A stretch of 64,000 nt of DNA from Protopterus annectens (Eukaryota > Chordata > Ceratodontiformes > Protopteridae). The stretch is from contig NC_056750.1 of assembly GCF_019279795.1 (NCBI RefSeq), forward strand, positions 821,677,688 to 821,741,687, read 5' to 3'. The notes under the pieces are model-generated. The model saw nothing but the letters and a program-made list of their open reading frames with translations. It did not search any database and was not told where the DNA came from. A program made the position numbers and the translations under genes. Below, in pieces: positions 21,976 through 33,692 of the stretch (the first letter of the stretch is position 1; the number at the start of each line of letters is the position of its first letter).

Positions 21976-22252
21976 TGCTGACATTTTTAAAGGCAAGACA
22001 GTTAAATGCAATAATAGTAATAGGATTACAAGTGGTAGAATGCATACATATAAATGGCAAAAACAGTTTATTGTATTACAAGCTCATAGTACAGTTATGT
22101 GATCACAAATCTTTCAGTACTAGTACAATATATGTACACAAGGTACTCAAAGTACATATTTACAGTATTTACAAAATATAGAATGCAATACACATAGGTG
22201 GGACAAGATGACAGTGAAAGGTATGCATCAGAGGCCTCAGGGAGTAAGCTGC

Positions 22253-24074
22253 CTACAGCGGGGGAAAGGATTCGGGGGGGGGAGGGTCATTGCAGTTGCA
22301 AAGGGGGTTAGCAAAAAGGTATGATTTGAGGAGATCTTTAAATGTGGATGTGTGATTTTGCAACCTGAGGTCAGGAGATAGGGTATTCCATGCTTTTGCG
22401 ACCTCATGGGAGAATAGGGCTTCTCCAGAGCTGTTCTTGCATGGACTGACTTCGATCAGGGCTTTGTTACTGGATCTTAGTTCCCTGTTGGAGTTGTGAA
22501 AATTTAACATGCCAGTTAGGGCAGGAGTTTTCTAAGGATGGTATAAAATTTAATGCACTATGTTGAGTTGGTGGAAACTTAGTAAGTTTGGAAATTCTAA
22601 CCAGTGTAGTTTATGTAGGGGTTGGCAGTGGTGGGTGTGTGATTTAGCATTGGGTTCAAACCTAGTTATCTTGTTGTAGCAAGTGGAGAGTTTGTTTAGG
22701 TCAGTTTTATTAATGTTAGTTAGAACTGGGGAGGCATAAAGTAATGTTGATTGGAGAGGAGTTCTGGCTATGGCAGTTCTAGACTTGGAGGTTAAGAAGT
22801 GTTTGCTGCAATAGAGGCATCCTAGCTTTTTGTGGACTTTAGTGATGGTTTGGGATATATGTTTATTGTATTTGAGTTGTTGCTCAATTGTGATGCCTAG
22901 TAGTTTGGCCTCTGGTACTGGGGTCATGGGGGTGTTGTCGCTTGAGACAATGGAGAAGGTTGAGTCATTGGGCTTAGTTGGGTGGAATAGCAATAGTTGT
23001 GTTTTTTGGGGTTTAGTATCAGCTGGTGATTGTTTAGCCAGTTCTCTATCTCAGTGAAGGATTTTTGGGCTTTACTTTGTAGAAGATGTATGTTGGGTGC
23101 TGAGCAGATTCGGGTCGTATTGTCAGCGTATTGGACAATATCGGCTTTTGTGGTTGCTAGGTGGAGTTTGTAAATATGTTAAAGGGAAGGGGGCCTAAGA
23201 TTGAGCCTTGGGGTATGCCGTATGTGACAGGGAGTGGAGGAATAGGGAGCTGACCCATTTAACAGACTGTGAATGGTTGTTTAGGTAGCTGTTGAACCAG
23301 CGCAGGGAGGGGTTATCGAGGTTGAGTTCGGAGAGGCAGGGTAACAGGTAAATTGTGAGAAACTGTGTCAAACGTCTTGGATAAGTCTATTAAGGTGGTG
23401 CAGACAAGTTTTCCTTTGTTCCTGTATGAGTTTATGGAGTTGGAGAAGTTAATTGGAGCAGTGGTGGTGCTATGAGATGGTCTAAATCTGTGTTGGGTTT
23501 TTGATACTAGGTTGTTAGATAGTAGGTGTGTGAGGAGTTGGTGGTGGATACATCTTTCTAGAATTTTTGATAGCGGTGATAGGATTGCAATAGGACAGTA
23601 GTTGGAGAGGTTTGTAGAGGGGCCACCCTTGTGGAGGGGGATGATATATGAGGTTTTCCACAAGGATAGAAAGGGGTGTTCAGTAATAGATCTATTAATT
23701 AGTAGGGAGATGGGGTAGATGCAGTTTGGAAATATTCGGCTGGTAGATTGTCAGCAGTGAGATTAGTTGGTTTGAGTTTTACTAAGAGTTTTTGAATGGT
23801 TGATGTTGGTATTTGTTTGAGTGAGAAGGGGGTGGAGTTAGTTTGGCATTTTGAGGGTTGTGGATTGGATTGTGGGTGTTATATCATTTATGACTTTCAG
23901 TATGGAAGAAGTAAAGTATTTGTTGAAGTCTGAGGCTACATGAAGGTGTTCGATGCTTGGTGGTGGTGTAGTGGCTTTTCCAGGCTGGAGGATGTTGTTC
24001 ACTAAAGCCCAGAATTTCTGTGGGTTGTTACGGTGTTTCCTTTGTAAGGAAATATAGTGATTTTTCTTGTCCAT
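22253..24074 (-). pseudogene. L2-like reverse transcriptase fragments (copy A)
   Basis: Blocks in minus-strand order: NNPQKFWALVNNILQ (about 24030), the RT start WKTSYIIPLHKGG and NYCPIAILSPLSKILERCI (23660-23560), TTLIDLSKTFDTVSHN (near 23370), a YADNTTRICSAP block near 23140-23100 (canonical YADD has become YADN), KLLGITIEQQLKYNKHI (about 22900) and the C-terminal LFSHEVAKAWNTLSPDLR (about 22400). Clear L2/CR1-superfamily RT and C-terminus. Frameshifts and the YADN box indicate loss of function. Confidence 0.82.
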
Positions 24075-24084
24075 CTTAACTTGC

Positions 24085-25340
24085 TTTTTGCCTTAGAGGC
24101 TTAACTGCGTCTGTACACTGCAGTGCTAAACCCCACAGCGAGGTGCACAGCTAGACACAGACATGAGGCTTAAACACAATGAAGCTAACCGGTCTTAACA
24201 CAAATTAACCAATAGAAAAGCCCAAAATGGAGCCTTTTTCCAGCAGTCCCCAAATCATATGGGTCCTGGGCTGCACACTTCTGCCACAAGGGTGCAGGAG
24301 GGCCTTCTTAACATGGAATGGTTGTAGTGCTCAAGTGATACCAAACAGTTTAGATTATTCAGCAAATCTGAATAAAGCCTACTCTATGAAATACAGTAGT
24401 ACTACAACTGAAAGTGCAGGAAAAAAAGTCACAGCAATAAAAACAGCAAAAATGAAGCAGCAATTAAGTAAAATACAGTTCAAAAAAGTGCAATGCAAGC
24501 TTAAAATATACTTATTTTTTTGTTGAACATTTTAAAACAAAGAAAACAGTAATGACAGAGGGATGGAAATGACCATTCTGGGACATAAGGAAGGCCAAGA
24601 GTATCTGCTCAAAATATTACACTTTTGCCATTCTAACATCTTGTTTTTGCAGTTTTGGATTGCATATATTTTTTTTATTTTTGTATTTGACTACACTTTA
24701 AATCATGCATGTTTTCTGCTTACATGTTGTACCTTTATGATATGCACTTTCTGTCGGTTTTGTTAGGAAACTTCTTTAGTTGCTGTATTGGTACAAACTT
24801 GGCTAGACCCTGAAATTAATATTGGAAACTGCTATTCTCCAATACACAAGTAAACAAATAAATGCTTCTTCCAGAGGAAGTCATTACCAAAGCAACCTAG
24901 AATCCTTGCTAAAATACCCTTAAAATAATTTTTCACAGTGTGCCTCCAAAGAAACACTGTAAAGATACATAGACACCAGAATATCAAAGATAAGATACAG
25001 AATGGCTGTCATGGCCGAGTAGGGCTAAATACTTGTTATGGCTGAGTAGTGCTAAATGCAGGAAACCCACATAAAACTACCATGACATTCTGTAACACTC
25101 TACAAGCAAAGGATGTGGAAAGGTAGGAGTGTCCAGTCATAAATTGGTGGCACATACAGTGATATAAATATTGTCACTCAGTACAGGAATGGGCCATAGC
25201 CAATGGCAGAAATGCTGTTTATGTATTCCTGTAGTTGCTGGTCTGTGAAAAGCACTCTACATCAATGTAGAACTGGCAGCTTAATAAACAGACTGAAATT
25301 TAAATACTCTACAGTTGCAGTTTCAGCTAAAAATTCAGGC
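24085..25340. other. Non-coding DNA, first part resembles the CR1 5' repeat
   Basis: 24100-24530 shares phrases with the repeat at 10595-11470 (for example 'ctgccacaagggtgcag...ccttcttaacatgga'), so it may be a stray copy of the same upstream repeat. The rest holds no recognisable gene. Confidence 0.45.
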
Positions 25341-25389
25341 AGTACATGCATACATACATACATAGAAATATTTCAGGCACAGGCATTAA

Positions 25390-25610
25390 AAGCATAACAC
25401 TTGTTCCCATAATAAGTGGCCAGACTGTTCTTAAAAAATATCTAAACTAGTACTTGCTTTAATGTAATTTGGTAGTCTGTTCCATACATCATATTCTCTA
25501 TCAGATAACCAATTAGTACACTTCTCATTCCTATAGAATCTTTTTTAATTTCTCCAAGTTTATTGAGTTTCTGATATCATGACAGGAATGGACTCCATTC
25601 CTAAGTCAAA
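25390..25610 (-). pseudogene. C-terminal fragment of a CR1/Jockey-type LINE
   Basis: Minus-strand translation gives NWLSDREYDVWNRLPNYIK, the typical tail motif (xVWNxLPxxV) at the C-terminus of CR1/L2/Jockey ORF2 proteins. Stops are close by. It may be the 3' continuation of the LINE at 29950-31440, displaced by insertion of the R4-like element between them; I could not identify the target duplication. Confidence 0.55.
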
Positions 25611-25631
25611 GTACGATCAACGTTCATGAAA

Positions 25632-26676
25632 TTAGTACTGTTTCAATCTTTGATGTAGTGCTCTCGTAGCACCCGCAATGTGCCCAGTAATGACTCCTTC
25701 TGCAGTTGGTATGGAGTTACACATATTGGTAACATATCTAAATATGATTGTAGATTTTTCTTTATAAGACCCGCTGCTCCTACTACTATTGGAACTGTCT
25801 GGGTATCTTTCTTCCACATGGCTCTCATTTTCTATGATGCTTTGTGGCTCATGTTTCCAGTGCTTTTCAACCACTTCAATATCATAATGCTTGCATAATC
25901 CCCAGTCAACAGTCCTGCCACATTATTATGCCTTTCAGTAAACAATTCTTCTGCAGTTAGTATATCACAACCAGTAACAAGGTGTGCCACTGTTTCCAAT
26001 TCAATTTTACAAAACCTACATTTGTCTATTTCTCCCACATGTTCAATGGACATAGCCCACTATCTTGGGCTGCCAATATTAATCTTTCATCTCTTGGTTT
26101 GAATTTGCCTCTCCTTAACCATTCCTGCATTTGTTCCTGATCAACATGAGGTTCTTACAGAAGTTTTCTATACTATATTAATGTTTTTTCCACATTTCTT
26201 GCTTTCCCATCTGGTCCTTCACCTTATACTTTTTCTTTTGTTTTTTGGCACATTCAGTTGGTGCCTGATTTTTATCTACTTCCGGTTTGATATCCATTCG
26301 TGCTTGACGCTGATATGCTTCTGCTAAATTAAGCAGCGAAGTCATCTTAGATTTATTCTCCTCATGTTTCAAAACTTTCACTAAATTTAGGTCTTGTGAG
26401 GTCAGCAGATGTGTGAAGTCCCACGATTGCAGATCTATACACATAATCAGTTTCAAGGAGGCCCATCCCTCCTTCGGAACAGGGAATATATAATCTGGGT
26501 ATATACTGATATTTATAAATCATTTGGCGTGCATGAAGCATCCTTCTTGTTTTCCTATATAATCTATCGAACACATTTTGGTGCGAGTCAATCACTCCAA
26601 AACTGTAAGTTAGGACAGGAAGAGCAAATTGCTTTATAGTCTGGATTTTGTTCCTAGATGTCAACGCTGTTTTCAA
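25632..26676 (-). pseudogene. R4-like C-terminus: thumb, zinc knuckle, restriction-like endonuclease
   Basis: QFALPVLTYSFGVIDSHQ and RLYIPCSEGGMGLLE (26676-26362) match the post-RT region of R2/R4-type elements. A CCHC knuckle, CRFCKIELETVAHLVTGC (near 26010), and ERHNNVAGLLTGD come next. WKHEPQSIIENES (25860-25825) and, in another frame, PIVVGAAGLIKKNL resemble the restriction-like endonuclease region that nicks the target. Frame switching at about 25830 destroys it. Confidence 0.75.
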
Positions 26677-26796
26677 AATTAATTTAAGTCTTCTAAAGTA
26701 TTCCTTACTAAGTTTTATTCAAATTTTTCATGTTTTATTGTTGATCCTTTATCAATTCCCACATATTGATATAGACTCCCTCTTGCTCAAGTTTTT

Positions 26797-28153
26797 TTAT
26801 ATCACATTCTTGTCCCAAACTGATGTTTTCCAGGTGCTGCAGTTTTCCTGCTTTAAAGGTTGCCTTTGCATACATATCAAGACCAAATTACATTCTTTTA
26901 TCATCTGAAAAAGTTTTAACAGCCTAAGCTGTGCTTTCAGATGTTCATCTGATGAACTGTACATTTTTAAATCAACAAAGAGAAGATGAGAAGTCTTTAC
27001 ACCTTGCTGTTTTCTAAGAGCCATATTGTAGTCATGGCTTAAGCTGTTAAGTAAACAGCTTAATGGGTTAAGGGCAAGGCAGAATAGCAACAGTGACAGA
27101 GGGTCACCCTGGAATATCCCTCTTTGAATTTTTATCCCTGGGATAATAATCTGTCCTTTATCATGGCTTAATTGCAAAGTGGTCTGCCACTGTTTCATGG
27201 TCACTGTAATGTAATTGATCATTGTAGGGTGTATCTTATATATTTTTATGCACTCTTTTATCCATGAATGTGGGATACTATCAAATACTTTTTTGTAGTT
27301 AATCCATGCCATACTTAGATTCTTCCCCTTTTTACAGTTCTGCAGTATGACTTTATTTAACAATAAATTATATTTTGTTCCATATGACTTTCTTTTATTG
27401 CCCTTTTGTTCTAGTGCCATAATTGAGTTTTCTTCTAAATTACTATAAACTCTGTCAGCACTAATTCCTTAATTCCTAGATATAGTTTATACGTTGTAGG
27501 ACGGAAAATTATTGGTCTATAATTTTTAGGGTAGCTTGCAGGTTCACTCTTAAGTAGGAGCATTGTTTTGCCTGTTGTTAGCCAAGTTGGTGTCTGTTTG
27601 GGGTGTGCATATAAATAGTTCTTACTTATGGCTAAATCCTCATGCAAAGATGGTAATACTTTTAACCAGAAATTAGGTACTGCATCTGGGCCTGGGGTTT
27701 TCCAGTTAGAGACTTTTCTTAACTTTGTTTCAATCTTTCTGGCTGTTAATTCATCCCATTTCATATCCTGCACCTTTAAACTTCTTATTCTTTCTTTTAC
27801 TTCTTCTATCCATTTAGCATGTTTGTTATGTTCCACAAGATCTTCATAGATACTTCTCTGAAATGTATCTATTTCCTCTTATTTTTTGGCAGTCTCAATT
27901 CCTTTTACTTGCTTCCCAATTCTCTATAAAACTTTTTTGGGTCATCACTAAATTGCTTATTTTCTACTTTTCCTTTATATTTATCTGTGTATCTTCTAAA
28001 TCTTTCCACCTGTGCTGAAATTTTTAGTTTATTTGCAATAGTGCATGATAGATCCATGTCTGTTTTAATACTGTGCATTGCGTTTATCACATCTCTCTTT
28101 CTTAGTATTTTTGTTGATCTATTCCCTCTTCTATATTCTTCTAGTAGTGACAA
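26797..28153 (-). pseudogene. R4-like LINE reverse transcriptase
   Basis: The pre-RT block (28153-27905) reads QVERFRRYTDKYKGKVENKQFSDDPKKFYREL, given here only as its key features: an arginine-rich RRY and an FYREL end. RT blocks follow: NWKTPGPDAVPNFWLK, NYRPIIFRPTTYKL (27836-27435) and, in a new frame, MAWINYKKVFDSIPHSW, GIFQGDPLSLLLFCLAL and LLFVDLKMYSSS (27420-26797). The usual YADD/FVDD is FVDL. At least one frameshift lies near 27430 and a stop near 27900. QGDPLSPLLFCLAL is the classic R2/R4-group motif, unlike the QGSVLGP of the CR1/L2 copies. Confidence 0.8.
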
Positions 28154-28819
28154 TTCTTGCCTTAATTGCTTTATAGTTTTCTCTATTCGATACTTCCATG
28201 ATGGTATTCAATTTCTCCCCTTCCTTTCCTTCGATACCATTTGTTCTTGTGGGAGAACTTTATCAGTTATTACTTTAGCTGCACAGTAATATATCCTGTT
28301 TACTTCTGTTATATCGCATGGATCTCTATGGACAGCCCTAATTACTGCATTTATTTGTTTTATCAGATTTCTGACTTTTTGGGTTTTAGTGACCTGCAGT
28401 CTATTTCTCTCATTTATCTTAATGTATCAGTCCATGTCTATTAAATCAAGCAACTCTTCTCTTACCTCATTTTCTTCCAAACTGAGGGCACATCCCTTGT
28501 TTTCCATTTCCTGTGGACATTCTATAGAAAGGTCTATAGTATCTTCCTGTGGCACCTTCTCTAAAATTTCATCCTGTGCCATCCATTGCTCTGTCATATG
28601 TGAACTCACTGGCCTATCACTCCTCAACATTGACTGCATGAGTTTCCACAGTTTCATGTTCCTTTCCTTGCTGTCTAGCTTCAAGAGAACATTCATACTG
28701 GTTTTCTGTGGAAGGCCCCAAAATATCTTGATATGGTACCTGACCAATTGATTCCTGTTCCACTGGTTTCCTCTTAGTTTGGATATCCATTGCTCTTTTC
28801 TGTTGTAGTGCTTTCTGCA

Positions 28820-29450
28820 TTCAATTTTCTACACTGAATCCTTCACTTTGCAGGTACTCCATAACCTCAATTTCATTTCCTTAACTTCTCCATTACTAAT
28901 CTCTTTCTACTTTTCCTCTTTGTCTTATGTTTTGTATTATAAAGTTTTCCGTGTCCGGATTCCTTTGCCTGTATTTCTCTTCAAACATCTTTGGTGCTGC
29001 TCTTTTGTGTTGGTTAGTTTTGCTTTCTCCTTTGCATAAATATCACACCATATTAAATCTCTTTCTTTCCCGTGTCTATATTTCTTCAGATGCCTCCTGA
29101 TCTTCCTGTTTCTCCTTACTTTGGGGACTCATTCCATCATGTTGTGATGTAACCTGTGTTAGACCTTCTACACCAAATCCTTCACTTCGCAGGCACTCCA
29201 TAACTTCAACTTCTGTTTTTTTAACTTCTACTTTACTAATCTTCTTTTCTACATTCCATCTTTGTCATATTTTTTATTGTAAAAATGTCCATATCCAGAA
29301 GCCTTTGCCTTTATTTCTCTTTGAATATCTTTCGGGCTGTCTTCTTTATATTGATTAATTTGGCTTTCTCCTTTGCATAAGTATTGCACCATATCAAATT
29401 TCCCTTTCCCATGTCTGTATTTCTTTTTTATACTTTCCAAATATCTCTAG
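28820..29450 (-). repeat. Internal ~335-bp coding duplication in the R4-like LINE
   Basis: The block 'ttctacac..aatccttcactt.gcagg.actccataac' at 28830 recurs at 29165. Both copies translate on the minus strand to related peptides: one with YRHGKGKFDMVQYLCKGES...VMECLRSEGFGVE, the other a decayed EVMEYLQSEGFSVE. This is a tandem duplication within the N-terminal charged region. Confidence 0.6.
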
Positions 29451-29725
29451 GTTTTGTTATTTATATTTTCGCACTTCCTCAGATACTTCTTTTTTCAAAC
29501 AGATCAACGTTTCTTGATCTATATACTGTTTTTCACAAATATGTTGTATTAATGAACGCAATTTTTCATTTGAAGTTTCTCACAGTTTTTCCTGTGGAAG
29601 TATTTTTTTTCCCCTAATTTATCTCTTAATCTTTTTGTATATCTTGTATCTGGAAATTCTGGGCTTTTTGCATAATAGTAACAATACATAATTTCTTTCT
29701 TATCCTCAATAGTCCACATTATCAT
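29450..29725 (-). pseudogene. R4-like LINE N-terminus: Myb/SANT-like DNA-binding segment
   Basis: Starting at about 29720 on the minus strand: MWTIEDKKEIMYCYYYAKS, then RYTKRLRDKLGEKK and KNCEKLQMKN. This W...CYYYA...Y.KRL pattern resembles the N-terminal domain of many R4/Dong-like retrotransposon proteins. In that family it is presumed to recognise target DNA. An in-frame stop follows the KNCVH residues, so it is broken. Confidence 0.5.
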
Positions 29726-29770
29726 CTTTATGGCTCTCCTTTGGCCTATCAGTTTTTGTGATTCTTCCTT

Positions 29771-31440
29771 CTACAACAGGGGGGCCCATCCTCCCCCTGG
29801 GCCTGGCCTGGCCCCATTGTAGGAATGTTTCCGTATTTTGAGGATTCTACACTGTAATTTTTCCAATCCTGGCACAAGTGTGCATACCAGGATTAGGCGC
29901 TTTTTTATCCTGGGTCTTGTGCACCCAGCTATTCGACCTACTTCTGTCCATGTTATATGCTGTGTAAATACACTGTATATATCAATGTTGCCTTGGTGAG
30001 ATTTTGTGAAAACAGCGTCTACCTTGTGAAGGTACTCACCAAGAATTGACGAGGAATTAAATTTCAGCACTACTACTCCTCTCCTTTGCTTGCTGACTTC
30101 TATATAGGTTGTCTGATGATTTTCTATTACTTTTTGATAACCCCAAACATTCACAAAGGTAGTTATCTCTAAATGTGCTACATACATGAATACATTCTCC
30201 TGTTAGATATCTGTAATACACACTGTACAACTTCAGATATTTTTGTCTTTCATAATAACTTAAATTTTCATATAACTTAAATTCACACATCCATGGATGC
30301 CCTTGGTTTATTTTTGCTGTACTCTTTCCAATTTACTCATGCTTGTTTTCTTATAGGGTTTCCATGTTGTTATTCCATACTCACGTTTGGGTCTAATGTA
30401 ACTAACAAACAATGACTTCATCATTTTTGATTTCCTAGACTTTATAAATCTTTTAATACAACCTATAGTTCTATACCTATCATTAACCAATTGGTTGATA
30501 TGATTAGAAAAACTCAGTTGAATTTAGCCATATACCAAGGTCCTTAAATGAGTCTACAGTTTCAATTGCTGTGTGCTGTATTAAATGTTCCCCTTTCAAT
30601 TTATGTCTCTCAAATCTCATATGCTTAGTTTTTGATGGATTTATCAGCATATTACTCTTTTGTGCCCAATTGGTCAGTTTAGTTAAGTTATTTTGCAGAC
30701 TTGCCTTATCTGTAACACATGTAATCAGTTTGCCCAATTTCAGGTCATCTGCATATAGACAGTAGAACACCTCAGATGAAAAAGTTAGGTCTGAAAGATA
30801 CAATCTAAACAAGTAATTGCCTAGGACAGAGCCCTGTGGGACACCCTGACTGTAACCAAGGATTTCACCTGTCCAGTTGCTGTATGATACTTGCCATGTC
30901 TTATTTGTAAGCCATGTAGCTATCCATCTTATCAAAAGTACATCAATACCTAGTTGTATTAATTTATTAATCAGTGTTTTGTGTATGACCCTGTCAAATG
31001 TCGAAGTTAAATCTATATAAATTACATCACAGCACAATTTTTCATTCATAGCTATTATATTGTTATAGAACATCATGTTACAGGTTAATAGATCTGTTTT
31101 CAACATATGCATGCTGATATATGGTTTCAAGTCACAGCATATCCAGTTCTGACAATAACTCATCCAATATTACCTTCTCCATTATTTTTCCACAACATGA
31201 AAGGTAGGGTCTATATGACTCTGGTTTTGACCTACTCCCCTTTCCCTTAAAGACAGGTTTAATAAGTGCATGTCTCCAATCTTGAGGAATCTCCCCATAT
31301 TTATATGACTTAGTGAATCATAGATATAATGGCAATACCTGATGTAATGCTGCTACAGTGGTTTAATGTATACTTGCTAGGTTCAATACTGATGACAGTG
31401 ATATTTAACTTGCTGATTTCTTATTAGTCAAATATTGTTT
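29771..31440 (-). mobile_element. CR1/Jockey-superfamily LINE fragment, minus strand
   Basis: A different LINE from the CR1 and L2 copies. IPQDWRHALIKPVFKGKG and ESYRPYLSCCGKIMEKVI (31320-31165) start the RT. The open 219-codon frame (31163-30504) carries VIYIDLTSTFDRVIH, GVPQGSVLGNYLF and LYADDLKLGK, with the catalytic YADD intact. Post-RT pieces (30490-30057) include KSLFVSYIRPKREYGITTW and KYLKLYSVYYRYLTGE. 29771-30050 may belong to the neighbouring R4-like element, since its frame ends with a different composition (PGPGGGWAPLL). Frame breaks near 30500 and 30290 show it is a fossil. Confidence 0.78.
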
Positions 31441-32560
31441 TTCTGTGAATAACTGACTTGAAACAGAAATCATATAATCTTATTAAGAGAGTACACTGTT
31501 TTTTTCCGCTCCATCTATCTCACTGTAACACAAGTGGACTGTAAGTTTAATTAACAACTGAAAAAAATGTATGTCAGATGAAATCCTTACTTGGTTGTAC
31601 ATTCCTGTTGTACAGGCTAACGGATGTCTACCAGATGACAAAATGTGATGTCCTTATGGGTGACACATCTGGCTTGCATCTATAAATGTTCTATCTTTTT
31701 CTTCTCTTCAGAAGCTATGAATTAAGTATTGGCAATCCCATGCTTCCAGAATTATCTTTTCCATGGTTTAGCGATCGATCCTGCTGTGGTTCACCATTCT
31801 AGCACGGAGTCCACAGATCATTCCATAATGCCAGAGCTGTGTCCATGTGGAACAGTACTAGTTGGGCTTTGTTTTTTTCCCCCCTTTTCCCCTAAACCCT
31901 TTGTTTTCAGTTTCAGCTACTTTTTGACAGAAGTTTTGTTACTAGTCAGACTGGTTATTTACCAACAGCTCCTAGCTTGTGATGTCTGTATCTGTTTCCT
32001 TGAGGTTTCCTTCCAGTGTATCTGTATTACTTTTCCTCAGAGCATCACAAGATTTCTGGCCATAACTGAGATTGGCGCACATAACTGGTTTTAGGAGTCA
32101 GTTATGAAAAAAGACGTTTTCCTATATTATTTTAATAGAATTTATAAAATGTGAAAGCCATGTATCTTAAAAGTTTATCCAGTAAGCAGTTACACTATTT
32201 TATAAAAGCAAAACCCACTCTTGTCAAGTCATAACCTCAATCATTCTTACATCATAAGTACAAAGAACATCTTTTTCTCAATGTATTATTCCTGTAATAT
32301 TTAAATTTATTAAAGACAAAAGCCCACAAAGTTTTAACCATCTTGAAATATGAACATCTGGCATATCAACATCCATGTTCTCACAGTATTTATTTCATTT
32401 TTTATGTCCATCCCAGAAAAAGATAATTTGTCAGAAGAATATAGGCATTGAAAGAGATCATAAATTGTGATTAGTTTTGTAAATGTTTTAAGCAATAATT
32501 TATATTTTCTATGTTCCCAACCATTAAAAGAATACTGACACACCTTGTTACTCTTACATT
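31440..32560. other. Non-coding stretch, no gene recognised
   Basis: AT-rich. One open frame of 121 codons (31729-32094, plus) is hydrophobic and low-complexity with no recognisable domain; I treat it as spurious. Confidence 0.45.
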
Positions 32561-32565
32561 ACTAA

Positions 32566-32896
32566 TTGTGGCAGCCCATTACTTCAGCTACCATACTACC
32601 ATTCAACAGCCAGCCTCATGCCACACTTATCTCCACACACATTAATTTAACTCAAACAATGCCTAACATCACTGTATCATCATCCATCTTTAACATAAAT
32701 ATTCAACATTTCACTTGCTATTCCCTGCTTCCTCATGCTACCACAACTACTCTTTCTATAAAATACGACAGACAACTACTTAAATTCCTACAAACTCTGA
32801 TCTCTGTAACCTCCAACTTAGCTCTCAGTGGTGACATTCATCCCAACCTGGGCCCACATACAAATCCCCACTGTTCTGCTACTACATATTTCAAAT
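32566..32896 (+). pseudogene. L2-like ORF N-terminal segment with degenerate 2A-like motif
   Basis: A 110-codon open frame preceding the endonuclease. Near its end it reads LALSGDIHPNLGP (32818-32856) and it stops 14 codons later. L2/CR1-group LINEs often begin their main protein with GDxxxNPGP. Here P-to-L in the NPGP core departs from the 2A consensus. The endonuclease is in a different frame downstream, with a stop between. Confidence 0.6.
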
Positions 32897-32934
32897 AGAC
32901 GCAATACTCAACAATCCCTACTAGGGGCAAATCT

Positions 32935-33690
32935 GACCTTCGAATTCTAAACCTTAATATTAGAAGCATCAACAACAAAATTCAGGACCTATATGCCAAT
33001 CTAGCACTATAGGCCCCAGATATAGTCATACTCACTGAAACTTAGCTTAAACCTGCCACTTCCAAAAATGAGATTCTCCCTCCAGGGTATAATATTGTAC
33101 TGCATTCTACAGAGCAGGGAAAAGGGTGGCGGTGTTGCCGTTCTATACAAAAATCATCTAACATTAGAAGCTTCCAAACAAGACATCCCATCTTTTGACA
33201 AAGCAGAAGTATTACTTGCCAAATTTACTCTGAACTCAAAGATATTAATCTAACTGGAACCTACATCCCTCCTGGTAAAAATATCCTCGTACTGGAAAGC
33301 ATACTAAGCTGGGCTGACAAATCCCTACCCCAAGAAACAATTATCCTAGGTGACTTTAATATAGACTGGACAGCTTGTAACTCTCAAAATTCCACTAATC
33401 ACATTAGTCTGTACAGCTTTATCCAGCTCATGCAAAGCCCTACTAGGATAAGTAGAACATCCAATAAACAATCCGCACTAGACTGAATATTAACTAAAAA
33501 AACACTTCACATTTTCTGTTCTGGCAGTCTCCCAGACTGCCTAAGTGATCATCTCCCAACCTATATAATCAGACAATGAATCAACTCAAACAAACAAGCA
33601 ATTTACAAATAAACAAGAAGCACAAAACAATTTAACCCCAAAAACTTTATCAGCTCCCTAATCCACTCCAACTGGCTACCACTGAAACAT
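32935..33690 (+). pseudogene. L2-like APE endonuclease fragments
   Basis: Plus-strand blocks across frames: LRILNLNIRSINNKIQDL (32938-32991), APDIVILTET (catalytic Glu, about 33014-33043), GTYIPPGKN (33255-33280), IILGDFNIDWTA (33340-33372) and a CLSDHLPTYIIRQ block (33540-33577). All main APE motifs are recognisable but interrupted by stops and at least two frameshifts. Confidence 0.78.
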
Positions 33691-33692
33691 AA

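Larger units (their letters stand above)
20119..24085 (-). mobile_element. L2-like LINE (copy A), minus strand, with minisatellite in 3' region
   Basis: The 3' end at 20119-20235 has an (atttt)-type tail and the block tttagcaggataatccgactg...gtgtccatt, followed by gggagaaaagctcc. The same block occurs reverse-complemented at the end of the plus-strand L2 copy (40880-40970), which identifies the family. The 20218-21975 minisatellite occupies the 3' region. Coding remnants run 22253-24074. The endonuclease is absent, so the copy is 5' truncated near 24085. Confidence 0.8.
25626..29760 (-). mobile_element. R4/Dong-like LINE with restriction-like endonuclease (decayed)
   Basis: Site-specific-type non-LTR architecture on the minus strand. 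It has an N-terminal Myb/SANT-like segment (about 29720-29540), a charged region with internal duplication, a pre-RT KRxRRYxxKY block (about 28050), the RT (27840-26800), a CCHC knuckle (about 26030) and a C-terminal restriction-like endonuclease region (25875-25640). No APE endonuclease is present. Frame changes and an FVDL catalytic box show inactivity. Clade assignment (R4/Dong, Rex6-like) is from memory of domain order and phrases. Confidence 0.75.

Noticed and set aside
31729..32094. 121-codon plus-strand ORF
   Set aside because: Hydrophobic low-complexity composition, no domain, no splice or start context beyond chance.
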